Assembly: GCA_001936135.1 (NCBI GenBank)
Contig: CP012812.1
Coordinates: 930,001 to 994,000, forward strand
DNA from: Saccharomycopsis fibuligera x Saccharomycopsis cf. fibuligera
Lineage: Eukaryota; Ascomycota; Saccharomycetes; Ascoideales; Saccharomycopsidaceae
Reading direction: 5' to 3'
DNA length: 64,000 nt
Position 1 is the first letter of the stretch. Each line of letters starts with the position of its first letter. Position numbers and translations under genes: made by a program. Below are positions 48,471 to 59,564 of the stretch, in pieces. The notes beneath the pieces were generated by a model. It was not told where the DNA came from. It saw only the letters and a list, made by a program, of their open reading frames with translations, and did no database searches.

Positions 48471-51200
48471 TTACTTCAAATCAGCATTATTATGAGTACG
48501 GCTGAAACCTAAATCGTCCTCGTCCTCATCTTTGTTTTTGTCGCCAGAATTTTCACTCTGACGGTCAAAGACATCATTATCATCTTCATTATCACTATTG
48601 CTACCAATCTCGAAATTTCCGTTATGATCAACATTCAGATCCACATCTTCATATCGACTAACCATTTCAATTTCTTCTTCAGGGTCAAAATTCGACGCCT
48701 TGTAATACTTTACTTTGTCCCGTTGACCGATGCTACCTCCGAAATTGAGTCGGTTAAGTCTATTGAAAAGTGAGCCAATTTTTGAACTATGCTCAGAAGG
48801 GTTACGAGTTTCTGGCTGGCGGTCTGTGTTTCTGTTTCTGCCATTGGTAGAAGCGGCCGTAGTTATATCTTGTTCAGTATCGACATCGCTATAGCCAAGA
48901 CCATCACTATATTTTGTACCTCCACCCGGCAATGGCGCCCCATTTGCTCTATTCATTCCAATATCAGCGCCATTATAGCCGCTATGTCCATCAATACCGT
49001 CTTCATGCTGTTGTTGCAAATCTGCCCATTGTACTGATTTTTTCTTCCCTAATTTTTGCCCTCTTCCTTTACCTTTTCCCTTGACCCTTCCAGCAGCACT
49101 ATTCAAGAATTGCGCCGCTGCTATAGTTAAAGGTGATGATGCGCCGTCTCTAATACTATAACTATAAGCGCCACCACCCCCATCACCATCGCCATTGCTA
49201 CCACCATGGGCACGCTGTTGTCTTTCCCTTTCCCTTTCCCTTTCTCTTTCAACTTGCTGCTTGTTAGAAACTAAGATCGAGTGTGGCATCTTTCTGTCTT
49301 TCTCTAGCAGTTTGGAGTTATAGTAATAGAGACCATAAAGGATGACGGAGAGTACGATTAAGTAGATTGCGTATCGTGGTTGCATGTAGTCCTCGTAGAA
49401 CCTGTGACTTGATTGGGACGCTAAGTGGATATATTGGTAGGTATGGCTAGAGACGTTGTAAATTGGGGTGACTATAATGTAATCTTTTTTGTTATTGTCT
49501 TTGTCATTGTCTTTGTTATTGTCTTTGTCTTCTTGACGATTTTCAATCATTTCATAATTTCCAGTAATTAAATCAAATATTCCTCTAGAAACATCTGGCA
49601 TGTCAAATGGGACCATATGACTAGCGTTGAACACTTTAATGTATGTCAAATTACGCTCCAGTTTCACTTCACCAACGTTTGTGTCGTTATAGTACCATTT
49701 TATTGGTTTTAAGTCATGAGAGAAGCCTTTTTGAAGATGCAGGTTGTCATCTTTTTCTTCATCTTTTTCCTCATTTTTTTCCTCGTCGCTATCCTTGTAT
49801 TCTTCTATGGTTTCTGCTGCATTCCATTTCAAGTCAGCAATGAAATTTTCTGCCCCGATATAATTACAAATGATATCTTTGTCACCATTGAATAACAACA
49901 CCGGCAACTGAGAGAGCACCTCAGGTAACAATTCGTCGCTTGATTTAGAATTCGTATTAGTCAATGCTTTACCAACTCTAGTATTGCATTCATGCCATTG
50001 TAATTTGCCATTATTATCATGAATAGCACCGGATTTGGCTCTTTCGGTATATTCATCATTCAAGTTCAACAATCTTTGAATTTCAGGGTCACTGAGAAAT
50101 TCATTCAAGAAGCTGATATCGGGAGGCCAATTCATGCCACAAGCAGGGAACGAATCCTTGAGTCTCACATCGTACATGTTTATGCATTGATGACTTTCGT
50201 CATGTTCATTGAGGACATTGAGCAATTTGGTCAAGATTTCATCGCAAGCTTTATAAACAGCATTTTTACTTTCTTGAGAAGATTCACTATTCAAGTTGTG
50301 AAGCATGTTTTGACATTTTTCCTGTTGAGAAAGTACTTGCCTCAAATATGGTTCTTTGCCGGTAATGATGTTATTTTTCATTGCGAACTCCAAATAACTT
50401 AGCCCTGTATAAGTTGGCGAAATCCAACCATTGCCGATAAGAATTCCTTTCAAGTTGTATTGTTTAGTCTGGTCCTTTTGGTATTTTTTATTGTGGTCGA
50501 GAATATATTTGGCAAAATATGGCATGTATTGGCCCGCGTAAGATTCTCCAGCAATGTATAATTCTTTTCCTTGATCTTGAGGATACAATTCGAAATATTT
50601 TTGCAAAAAAATAAGAAAATCCCACGCAACACCAGTCATTTCCGTATGATAAATGTCACCATAACTAAAACCCGTATTTACTGGTTGATCCAAAAATATC
50701 AAACTTGCCAGCTCTAACCATGTGCCATTGTTGAAGTATACTTCATTATTGGCATTTAGTCTAAGGGGACCAATTTCCATTAGTGCGCCATCCATTGAAG
50801 AGCAGCCAGGGCCACCATTGAGCCAGATGATAAGGCGATCATTATTATTGGTTCCGGTGCCGCTGCTGGTAGACCTTCCGCGGGTGGACTCACTAGTGGA
50901 AGTTGCTCTTTTCGTGTTGGTATTTTGCACTTTTTGTTCAAACTTCCAGTAAAAATAGTTTGTGTTGTTGGATGGATGTAAAGTAATGTGACCCGCATGC
51001 ATCACTGGCTTGAGAAGTTTGTTGATGGAATCAATGCCGGGAAGTGATTTGACGAGATGTCTAGCAGTGTTTGATTTGGGGGTATCGTGAACCACCGGAG
51101 AGGCATTGGTGGTGGAGAATATTATTGGCGGTAGTTGTGGTGATGAAAATAGAAGAAAGATTAGAAGGAATAGGAATACGGTTTTCATTACTATTGGCAT
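48471..51200 (-). CDS. KEX1: Kex1 carboxypeptidase
   Basis: 909 aa from the ATG at 51200 (M5 at 51188 is a possible alternative). A signal peptide (KTVFLFLLIFLLFSSPQ) precedes a serine carboxypeptidase domain: WLNGGPGCSSMDGALMEIGP, catalytic S220 in GESYAGQY, the Asp segment FNGDKDIICN near 440 and H528 in NASHMVPFD. One transmembrane helix (about 608-627, YAIYLIVLSVILYGLYYYNS) is followed by a 280-residue cytosolic tail, which is Arg/Glu- then Gly-rich and finally acidic. This is the trans-Golgi Kex1 layout. The enzyme trims Lys and Arg left at C-termini after Kex2 cleavage, for example on pheromone and secreted peptides. A hexanucleotide repeat encodes the alternating Arg-Glu run in the tail. 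Confidence 0.96.
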   Translation of the reverse strand: MPIVMKTVFLFLLIFLLFSSPQLPPIIFSTTNASPVVHDTPKSNTARHLVKSLPGIDSINKLLKPVMHAGHITLHPSNNTNYFYWKFEQKVQNTNTKRATSTSESTRGRSTSSGTGTNNNDRLIIWLNGGPGCSSMDGALMEIGPLRLNANNEVYFNNGTWLELASLIFLDQPVNTGFSYGDIYHTEMTGVAWDFLIFLQKYFELYPQDQGKELYIAGESYAGQYMPYFAKYILDHNKKYQKDQTKQYNLKGILIGNGWISPTYTGLSYLEFAMKNNIITGKEPYLRQVLSQQEKCQNMLHNLNSESSQESKNAVYKACDEILTKLLNVLNEHDESHQCINMYDVRLKDSFPACGMNWPPDISFLNEFLSDPEIQRLLNLNDEYTERAKSGAIHDNNGKLQWHECNTRVGKALTNTNSKSSDELLPEVLSQLPVLLFNGDKDIICNYIGAENFIADLKWNAAETIEEYKDSDEEKNEEKDEEKDDNLHLQKGFSHDLKPIKWYYNDTNVGEVKLERNLTYIKVFNASHMVPFDMPDVSRGIFDLITGNYEMIENRQEDKDNNKDNDKDNNKKDYIIVTPIYNVSSHTYQYIHLASQSSHRFYEDYMQPRYAIYLIVLSVILYGLYYYNSKLLEKDRKMPHSILVSNKQQVERERERERERQQRAHGGSNGDGDGGGGAYSYSIRDGASSPLTIAAAQFLNSAAGRVKGKGKGRGQKLGKKKSVQWADLQQQHEDGIDGHSGYNGADIGMNRANGAPLPGGGTKYSDGLGYSDVDTEQDITTAASTNGRNRNTDRQPETRNPSEHSSKIGSLFNRLNRLNFGGSIGQRDKVKYYKASNFDPEEEIEMVSRYEDVDLNVDHNGNFEIGSNSDNEDDNDVFDRQSENSGDKNKDEDEDDLGFSRTHNNADLK

Positions 51201-51755
51201 TTTCAGGATATTTTCGTCAATATAAAATTGGAAAGTATGTTTTTTGCTGTGTGTTTTGTGTCCAGTATGACGATGACGTGAATGTGATATTTGATGTCGA
51301 GAAGTGTGATTTTTGAGATTGGTATAAGATCCCGAATATAACAGTACCAGCAGTCAGTGAAGGAAGTCGAGAAAAGCGCTGGCGAAGAAGTTAGCGAGCA
51401 GCAACATCAACAGGGGAAAAACTATATGATCTGGGAATTGATTGCTGGTGTGATAAAAGCAGTGAGTACTATGATTGTTCAGAAGCTTTATTGGGTGGTA
51501 AATGAGCGTGTTGTGGTGTGGTTGTGGTGGAAGTCTGTTGATGTTTATTGATGATCTGGAGTCCCCGGCAGTTTTTGCTTTGGTGGTTGGCCGAAGTGTC
51601 CCGTGTGCGAATAGCAGCAAGTAGGTTTTTTCATGATTCTTATTTTTACACTATACAACACTTACTACGGCATAGTGCTACTCCATTCAATACTGAGCAA
51701 TACTGTTCAATATAATAAACTCTACCACACAATTTGATACACAATCAAGACCATC
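51201..51755. other. Divergent promoter region KEX1/NAT5
   Basis: 555 bases. Small ORFs on both strands (64-88 codons) overlap each other and look accidental. No specific motif recognised. Confidence 0.5.
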
Positions 51756-52235
51756 ATGCCCAAAATAGCACTTGACGACGTCACCCCAAACAATTTGGGT
51801 GTGGTTGAAAAAATCAATGCCGTCACTCTTCCCTTCAACTACGATCACAGCTGGTATGTCGAAAGCTTACAGCAGAACGAGGGCCACTTGCTCCAGCTAG
51901 CCTTTGTCAACGAGCTCCCAGTGGCCGCTCTCAAGGCAAGAGCTATCACTGAAAAGGGTCATTCTGCTCCCGCCTCGGTTTACATTGACAGTATTGCCGT
52001 GCTTGAGGCGTATCGTGGCTTAGGGCTTGCTAAGAAGCTTCTTGACTGGCTTGTCGAGGAAAGCAAAACCAGATTCTTGCACAAGGTGCTGGTGCATGTG
52101 TGGCAAGGCAATAGCGAGGCAGTCAAACAATGGTACTTGAAGCAAGGGTTTAAGGAAGTTGGTGTGCTCAAGGATTACTACAAGGCCAAAGGGTTGGAGA
52201 ATCCGGATGCAGTAATGTATGTGCTTGAGTTTTAG
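51756..52235 (+). CDS. NAT5: N-terminal acetyltransferase Nat5 (Naa50-type)
   Basis: 159 aa GNAT-fold protein. The start has LDDVTPNNLGVVEKINAVTLPFNYD followed by WYVESL, the substrate-side segment shared by Naa50 enzymes. The acetyl-CoA site is YRGLGLAKKLLDWLVEE, and the C-terminal strands are VLVHVWQGNSEAVKQWYLK and GFKEVGVLKDYY. Nat5 associates with NatA on ribosomes; S. cerevisiae Nat5 is considered weakly active or inactive. GC is somewhat higher than in neighbours. One CTG codon lies in the VLVHV strand, where it would read Ser in the CTG clade. Confidence 0.92.
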   Translation: MPKIALDDVTPNNLGVVEKINAVTLPFNYDHSWYVESLQQNEGHLLQLAFVNELPVAALKARAITEKGHSAPASVYIDSIAVLEAYRGLGLAKKLLDWLVEESKTRFLHKVLVHVWQGNSEAVKQWYLKQGFKEVGVLKDYYKAKGLENPDAVMYVLEF

Positions 52236-53380
52236 CTGACACAGCATTGGAGTTTGTAAAGTGCGATTTGTATGTAGCAGAGGTATTCAATACATGTGTG
52301 CTTATAATAAGACGTTCTGTGTAGACTGTGTATAAAAGCTGAGTATTTTTATAGGAAAGCGACTGGGTGTGTTAGTAAAGTGTATATACGTTGCACGCCA
52401 GGTTCTTTCCTACAGTGAGTGAATCATTTGTAAACATTTTCTGCTGCTCTGTAGTTGCTGAAACTGCTGATCATCAATGGATTGATTTGATCAGTTTTGT
52501 AGCCGAATTTTTTCAACCTTCTGCCAACATACATTTCTACTGTTAAATCAATTCCTGCAATGTAATTTCAAAAGTATAGTGCATTCTGTACTATCATAAA
52601 ACGTATTTCTACATCCTATTTGCATCACCAATTCTCAAGTCTTTTCGGTTCTATCTATCTTTTAGCATATTGCAAACATCAACTTATTTCCTTTTTTTTG
52701 TTTTTGTTTTGTTCCTATTTTTGTTTATTATTGAAATAAACTAGGGAGTTTCTGCAGGGCATAGGGAGAATAAAATATACTACTTTTGCAAAAGCAGTGA
52801 TAATAATCACGACAAAGTTACTTAAAAAGACTTAAGTAATATAGAACATTTACATTCAATGTCACGCTGAAGCTGCCGAAGTTTACAAAGCACTTATCAT
52901 GTAGATTGTGCCATTAGGTCGTATGTATCATCCTAAGAACATCTACTTTTGATCTTAACGATGTTGAATTGACCAGCACAACACCCTCAGAAAAGACATT
53001 GACAAAAAAAAAAAAAAAAAAAAAGTATACTCATTGTGATTCTGGAATTACAAGCAAAGCAAAGCTTCATTCAGGAAATTTTTATAGAAAAAAAAATGTA
53101 GTGAGTGCTTTTGGTCATTAAACATAGTCCGTGGCCAATGAGCTTGATGAAGGCAAAAAGAGTATGTTGATACTATCACATGATAAACAAATCTTTTCCT
53201 GATTTATAAGGGATTTGTTCCCGTTTTTACGGAATTCAAGCCTCCGCCCCCACAAAATACATCTAGCAAGCTGCCACTGACCATCTCATCGTCCTCATAA
53301 TCATCACCAAATATTAATCATTATCAATACCTGCCATCAAGAACAGGGCCTCAATTGTTACAAAACCATACCTCCCCCAC
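52236..53380. other. Intergenic region NAT5-Zn2Cys6 factor
   Basis: 1145 bases. A-run of about 20 at 53005-53024, T-rich tract near 52690, short AAAGC repeats near 53055. The large size suits a regulated promoter of the downstream transcription factor. No ORF or RNA gene is supported. Confidence 0.5.
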
Positions 53381-56300
53381 ATGATCACACGCAAGCGCAA
53401 TAGGATTCCACTCTCTTGCTCCTTCTGCCGCTCCAAGAAGAAGAAGTGCGACAAGAAGAGACCTCGCTGCTCCTACTGTCTCCATCACAACAACCTCGAC
53501 TGTCAGTACCAGTACACTGTAGGTTCAAGTTCAAAGGTTCGGAAACTTTTACCACAGGAACTGGCAGTAGTTCCCGAATATATCGACTTAGAGAAGACTG
53601 GCAATGGTGTTGATGATGAATCGGAAAACGATAATGAACACAACAACGATCCTCAATCAATCACTCTTTCTCCAACATCAAAGCAGGTTCGCATTGTTCC
53701 CGATGCTTTCCATTCCTTCGTTACTGAAAAAGAAAACTCGAGATTACGCCAGCAAGTGGTCGAATTACAAAGTCAAAATGCGCAGTTACAGGCTCTAGTT
53801 AAGTTGCAAAGTGCCATCGCCACTGAAACGAACCATAAAACTGAAAATACCACAAACCCGCCTACCATTGATAGCATCCATCACCAGTCATTTCCTACCA
53901 CCCTACTAAATCAAATCACTAGCAAACTCTCCCAGCCTCCCCGGTCCACAACTGCCACCACAAATCTCCCATATAGTCCCAATATCGACCCCACCGAATC
54001 ATACAACTTTTTTGATGATCGCACTTTTGTTGTGGTACGAGCTAACTGTCTTACAAACTTCAAACCAATGCATTCATTATACATCTTTTGCCATGATTTT
54101 TTCCAATCAAATTCGGGATTGCTTCTAAACACATACTACCGTATTATGAAGCAGCAACTAAAAGAAGTAGAACCTAATTCAGATTACAGTATGCTAACTA
54201 ACCCATTGGCTGCACAACTTAATGAGAATTTCAAAGCAGTTAAGCTTTTTTTTCTTGTGAAGCGAAAATTGAATCATGCTTCCCCCATGTTGAACATAAA
54301 TGTCAAGTTAATGACTTCATTGTACCGAAGCAGGAAAGAGAGTACTTGGAATACTCCAGTGGTACGAGATGCGGGGCAAATTAATGAGCAAGCAAGAGCT
54401 AGTTTAATTAAAAAAATTGAAGCAATTTTGCCTCGTCATCCAGCGGAAATCGCTTATCTCTGGCAAATTTTTGAAAAATTTGTTTACCCATTCTTGCCTA
54501 CTATTGACTTGGGTTGTTTCAAAAAAGATATTGAGTTGATTATTGTGGGATTAAGATTATCTAATCTTGATGATGATGGTAAGCCAATCAATCCCGATTT
54601 ACAAGTCAATTATACAATCAACTTAACCTCATTTATTGATTTGGCTTTAATTGGCAACTTTTTGGTTATTCTCAGACTATCTTACTTGGCCATCAAAATC
54701 AATACTGAATTTGTCAGTGCTTCTAATGATGAGAAAGGCTATGCCGCTAGCATTGAAAATCGCATGATCAACTTTGCCACCGATAATTTACAACATATTG
54801 GTACAGAATACATAACATTGGCTTTCAATTGTGTCTCACAGGCAAAATCCCTAACCAAGAGTAGTATCAGTGTCGTTAACGCATTCGCTTACTTATACTT
54901 CTACTTCAAACACAGTGAAGAGTATTCTGGAAGTATTGATGAGGGGGAACGATTAATACTTTTAAACAGCTTGCTTTCCATGACTAGATCAATTGGCATA
55001 TATAGAGATTGGCTGGGGGCGTTAATTCAAAACGAAGGGAAATCTCATCCTGGTGTTGAGTATCATGATTTAGATGGATTGCTTTATTTGGTAAGAAAAT
55101 TGTGGCATGCAGCAGTGGATATGGATTCAGAAGAATTTATGATTTCAGGGAATCCAGTAAGTAGCGTTGTCATCACTAAAGGGTTAAGAGTTGATTTGCC
55201 GTCTTGTCCGTGGGATGATGAGTATGGGAGAGAAAATTTTAAGAAATTTGGTGCAAGTGGAAACGGAAACGGAAAAAGAAATAGCAATGTCAGTAGCAAC
55301 AATAGTAGCCCAGATATTAATATCAATGAACATGACCCCAGTAATAATGCTAGTAACACTGAAAACGACAGCAGGACTATCAACAATGCTCAAAATTTAA
55401 GCGAAGAGCAAAAAGACAGGATTAAAATTGCTAAACTAGTTGATAAAAACTACAAACGTAAACACCAGTTCACCAATTTTTTGTCAAATTTTTCCAAGTT
55501 TGTCTATGAAAATGAAAAAGTCAGGTTGATTGAGCTCTGCCAATTTATAAATGAATTGAATGAGTTGATATTGGTGAAATTTGGCGACCCAGAGGTGTTT
55601 TTTGCTAATAATGCGAATTTTGGCACTAGTGGTGGTGAAGATGACAGTAATGATGATGGTATCAAAAATGAAAAATCGGTATTTTATGGAAAGAGTAATG
55701 GTAAAGCCGAGAATAATAATCTTTCTAATAATGACTATATTGCCACTAATGGCTCCAATAAAGGAATTAGTTATGGCGATAGCGAAAGTAACAGTAATAG
55801 AGTGGACAATCTTGTGAATGAACAAAATGTCCAAAAAATTCAAAATGGTCAAAATTGGCAAAAAAGGCTAAGTAGCCAAAATTTGAGACAACGTGAGAGT
55901 AGTACTGCAAATCAAGTTGGTTCAAATTCTGCCTCGACAACTTCTTCATTTATCAACAATATCAACAATATTATTAATGATGATGATGATGATTACGAAA
56001 TTGCGGGCAACGGGAATAATGATAGCAACAACATTAATAATGTTGGTAATATTGAAAACAGCAATAGTTCTACAAATCTAAACACCAATGTCAGCACAGG
56101 CAATAAGAAAACCAATGCCAATGTTGGAATTGATATCACTAACAGCAACGACGACAAAACTCTTTACTATACAATTCTAGACAAAACAATGCAGTTTGAC
56201 CAATATATTGCCATGCAATTGACCAGCGTTAAATTACATTCAATGGTTTTACTTTACTTTGAAATGAAACATCAGCAGCAAAACTATTCGTTTTATTTAA

Positions 56301-57850
56301 GACACGCGATGGTGGCCATAGGAAATTTTGCTAGAGTTGTATTGAGACAGTTCACTATAAAAACTAGGAATTTTTTGAGGATTGGAGATGGACAAATGAT
56401 TGAAGGGTTGGTTGATGCTGTACATGTTGGCAAAAATAATAATACCAAAAACAAAAGCAATGATGGCATTGATACCGATAGCATCAATGACACTGATATT
56501 AGTAATACTCAAAATGGCAAAAATATAAACAGAAAGAAGAATCATAGTAAAAGCAATAAAAAGCATGCCAAACAGCTGAGAAAGAAGAATGTCACTCAAC
56601 GGCAAAACCCCAACTCGCGACTGGAACTGGGAGTGGGAATGGGAACGGGAACTTCTTTAGAGATGAAAAATTTTAATTACAAAGTCCTTCCTCTTGTAGT
56701 AAAATTATCACATCAAATAGCGGCATCATTAAGCTCAATTTTGTTTAGAGTCTACGTGGCAGTTCATTTGTTGGCAAACCAATTGGGACTTGCTTCAAGA
56801 GATAATGTGGACAACAGGGGCAGGAGCAAGGGTAACGAGTCTGGTGGAATGGGAATTTCAACGCCAACATTTGCATCAACGGCTAATACAAACTCCAGAA
56901 GTGCAAGTAGCCAGAATCACAGTCGCAGTTGCAGTCGCAACTGCACAACTGCACCAAACCCAAGACCAAGAGAAAGGCAAAGAGCTGGCGGCCCTATGCG
57001 TGGCCAGTACCCTGGATACTTGGACGCCTATGCAGCTGAAGAAAAACTTGACGCATTAATCAATCTCAAGTATACCCTATTGAAAATTCTTGAAATTACA
57101 GTCAAGGGACATTTTTTCAAAACTGTGAAATTTTATTTTCAAAGCATTAAAATAGCAAATACCTTGAGCGTTGTAATAAAGGAATTTCAAACGTTTGCTA
57201 AATTGAATGATATTGGGGCAGATATGAAGATGTTTAATTTCGATTTTTCAAGTGCTACTGCTGCTGCTGCCGATGATCATGATGATAATAATAGTGCTAG
57301 TGGTGGTAGAAATGAGAAGGCCAAAGGAAAGGGGGATGGGAAGAAGAATAGCAAGAAACGGCGTGGCAAGGCAACAGTTACACCAAGCTCATTAGAAGGT
57401 ACTGGATTAGCTCATGCTTGGATGAAAGAAGTTCCTGAAGATATGCCATTTATGCATTTGACCACTAGAGAGATTATCTCGTTGAATGAAATTTTAGTTT
57501 ACAGTGCTGTTTCTGATGACGATGATGACGGCGACAATGCTAATGAGCAAGGCGTGGCTTACAACGACGAGAACGATGACTATGGTAGTGAGGATGAGGA
57601 TAGTGTTGTCGAGTTTCACAATTATGAAAATAATGGAGGGCTTGTCAATGACGAAGTTGAACATACTGGAGTTGGTGGTGGCGACGATGAGGACGATAAA
57701 AGTGGAAACTATCTTGACGCAATGTTGAAAATTGTTCGAACGAGTTGTCTTTATGATACAATGAATGATAACGCTACGTTCAAAGATTTCGAATTTGATT
57801 CGGCTAATGCTGCGGCAGAATGGCTACAAGGACATTGGAGCGCGGTGTGA
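53381..57850 (+). CDS. Very large Zn2Cys6 fungal transcription factor
   Basis: 1489 aa. A Gal4-type zinc cluster sits at residues 13-41 with spacing CX2CX6CX6CX2CX7C (C13, C16, C23, C30, C33, C41), flanked by basic RKRNRIPLS. A coiled-coil dimerisation segment follows at about 115-145 (EKENSRLRQQVVELQSQNAQ). The fungal-specific middle homology region runs from about 350 to 620 (HPAEIAYLWQIFEKFVYPFL, IGIYRDWLGALI). Later parts are broken by long Asn/Ser/Asp-rich inserts, one of about 200 residues around 745-940. RNRIPLSC next to the cluster recalls Hap1-type factors, but the rest does not clearly match, so I give no name or target. Confidence 0.9.
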   Translation: MITRKRNRIPLSCSFCRSKKKKCDKKRPRCSYCLHHNNLDCQYQYTVGSSSKVRKLLPQELAVVPEYIDLEKTGNGVDDESENDNEHNNDPQSITLSPTSKQVRIVPDAFHSFVTEKENSRLRQQVVELQSQNAQLQALVKLQSAIATETNHKTENTTNPPTIDSIHHQSFPTTLLNQITSKLSQPPRSTTATTNLPYSPNIDPTESYNFFDDRTFVVVRANCLTNFKPMHSLYIFCHDFFQSNSGLLLNTYYRIMKQQLKEVEPNSDYSMLTNPLAAQLNENFKAVKLFFLVKRKLNHASPMLNINVKLMTSLYRSRKESTWNTPVVRDAGQINEQARASLIKKIEAILPRHPAEIAYLWQIFEKFVYPFLPTIDLGCFKKDIELIIVGLRLSNLDDDGKPINPDLQVNYTINLTSFIDLALIGNFLVILRLSYLAIKINTEFVSASNDEKGYAASIENRMINFATDNLQHIGTEYITLAFNCVSQAKSLTKSSISVVNAFAYLYFYFKHSEEYSGSIDEGERLILLNSLLSMTRSIGIYRDWLGALIQNEGKSHPGVEYHDLDGLLYLVRKLWHAAVDMDSEEFMISGNPVSSVVITKGLRVDLPSCPWDDEYGRENFKKFGASGNGNGKRNSNVSSNNSSPDININEHDPSNNASNTENDSRTINNAQNLSEEQKDRIKIAKLVDKNYKRKHQFTNFLSNFSKFVYENEKVRLIELCQFINELNELILVKFGDPEVFFANNANFGTSGGEDDSNDDGIKNEKSVFYGKSNGKAENNNLSNNDYIATNGSNKGISYGDSESNSNRVDNLVNEQNVQKIQNGQNWQKRLSSQNLRQRESSTANQVGSNSASTTSSFINNINNIINDDDDDYEIAGNGNNDSNNINNVGNIENSNSSTNLNTNVSTGNKKTNANVGIDITNSNDDKTLYYTILDKTMQFDQYIAMQLTSVKLHSMVLLYFEMKHQQQNYSFYLRHAMVAIGNFARVVLRQFTIKTRNFLRIGDGQMIEGLVDAVHVGKNNNTKNKSNDGIDTDSINDTDISNTQNGKNINRKKNHSKSNKKHAKQLRKKNVTQRQNPNSRLELGVGMGTGTSLEMKNFNYKVLPLVVKLSHQIAASLSSILFRVYVAVHLLANQLGLASRDNVDNRGRSKGNESGGMGISTPTFASTANTNSRSASSQNHSRSCSRNCTTAPNPRPRERQRAGGPMRGQYPGYLDAYAAEEKLDALINLKYTLLKILEITVKGHFFKTVKFYFQSIKIANTLSVVIKEFQTFAKLNDIGADMKMFNFDFSSATAAAADDHDDNNSASGGRNEKAKGKGDGKKNSKKRRGKATVTPSSLEGTGLAHAWMKEVPEDMPFMHLTTREIISLNEILVYSAVSDDDDDGDNANEQGVAYNDENDDYGSEDEDSVVEFHNYENNGGLVNDEVEHTGVGGGDDEDDKSGNYLDAMLKIVRTSCLYDTMNDNATFKDFEFDSANAAAEWLQGHWSAV

Positions 57851-59414
57851 GTGATCTGGGTCAATTTAGCTTAGTCTAACTTGACCGGACCTCGAGCTTT
57901 AGATGATTTTTCACGAGATCGCTGAAAGGTTTTTTACACATCAAACACAATTTTTGTTGCATTGAAGCATTGTTTAGCCAAAAATGAAAGGATGAAAATT
58001 GAAGAGTGAAAAGAAAGAAAGAACGAAAGAAAGCTTCTCAAGAAGCACTTTGTATTTTAGATTTGAGATTCGCAACTACTCACTTGAATTTCTTACTTGT
58101 ATTATATATTTATTGTATATATAAAAATGTGCGCTTACCTGAAAATAACGTTTATTCTCTGTATATATTTAATGCTACTGCGTATTTGTACGCTGATGAT
58201 TGTAACTTTTTGTTCCTTCTTTCAAGAGGCTCTAGAGCATACTTTGGGTTCCTTCAACGGATACACTCCGCAGACTATGGCTTTCCTGTGGGCTGAAATA
58301 CACAGATACTTGGAAGAGAGAACGAATTACAAAGAGAGAAAAAACAATTACAAAAGTAAACACAACACCCTCACGACGCAAACCGGACACCCACTACTGC
58401 AAAATTGTGTCCCATTCGCTTGTTGTTGACTCTGAGACATTGGCTTTGAGGAGACACGATGTATATACGACATACCCTTTGGTGCCTTTTGTTTTGGAGG
58501 TGAAATCATATCGCACGGCTCATAGAAAATAGCTTGTAGCATATGTTGTAGCATATGTTGGGGGAATCCAGGATAAGCACATGCCGATGGACCCGTGTCA
58601 GTGGTTCCTCGGTTCCTCCGGTGTTAAGACGCATGTGAAAATTCGACTGACTGCTGGGGCAAGTCTCCAAAATCAGTGAAAAGTCCTCGGTGAATGAAAT
58701 TTCAACTGCGTCGCTGCGCTGCTTTAAGCTTTTGAAAACTCCGCGGGGGCCACCGGCTGCGTGCATGCTAAAGCGTCTTGGTGCGTGGTGCTGCTTTTAT
58801 AACACAGTGCTACATAACCGGTGGAAAATGAGTCATCTTTCAAAACGCTGCCATAGACCCAAGTGCAACAGAGTGCAACAGAGTGCAATAAAGACAAAAT
58901 GCAAATCTGCAGCAAGAATGGCGAAAAAAAAAATAAAATAAAATAAAAATAAAAATAAAAAAAATAAAACAGGCAAACTAGAATTGAATAGATAGCATTG
59001 GTGGTGCATATGAAAATTTTTTCAACTATGACTCTTTCTATGAGCAGGTAGTTGCGTCCATAGGTGTCTGTCTGGCTGGCTGGATGTTGCTCTCCATGCC
59101 AGCTGCTCGTACAGTCAGTCCGCTGCGATAACGGGAGACAGCTGTCAGCGCGGGGTGTGTGCACCCCCAGGGAGACACAGACACCGGCGCTGCGTCTTTG
59201 CTCCACCCTGGCAAGTACCACCGCTAGCAGATGGCAGTGCACCCACACAGACAACCAAAGGCGCAACTTGCGGAACACACACTCAACCACCAACCAGTCC
59301 TTGCGCTTGTGTTGGCCAGCGTCTTTTCACATGTGCTAGTACCTTTAGCTGAGCAGCTTTGGCAGAGAATAACTACAGCTCTCAACAGCTATTTTGTGTC
59401 TAGCATAGTGCCGT

Positions 59415-59422
59415 TCACGTGA
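59415..59422. promoter_or_regulatory. MET6: TCACGTGA, probable Cbf1-Met4 site for MET6
   Basis: Perfect palindrome TCACGTGA, 330 bases before the MET6 ATG. It is the Cbf1 core used with Met4 to control sulfur amino-acid genes in yeasts. I did not see a convincing Met31/32 AAACTGTGG partner. Confidence 0.65.
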
Positions 59423-59558
59423 CTTGATGCAAAGGGCGCTTGTCGCTGCAGGCCCTCGTATAACGGCTGCAGGCCTCTCCAGCCAGAAAGTGAGTGAGAG
59501 TGAGTAGTGAGTAAAGAGTGTACGCCCAACAGAAAAATCGTCCAGAGCAAATCTTTCA

Positions 59559-59564
59559 TATAAA
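59559..59564 (+). promoter_or_regulatory. MET6: Probable MET6 TATA box
   Basis: TATAAA at 59559-59564, 188 bases before the ATG, followed by a C/T-rich leader as in highly expressed yeast genes. Confidence 0.5.
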
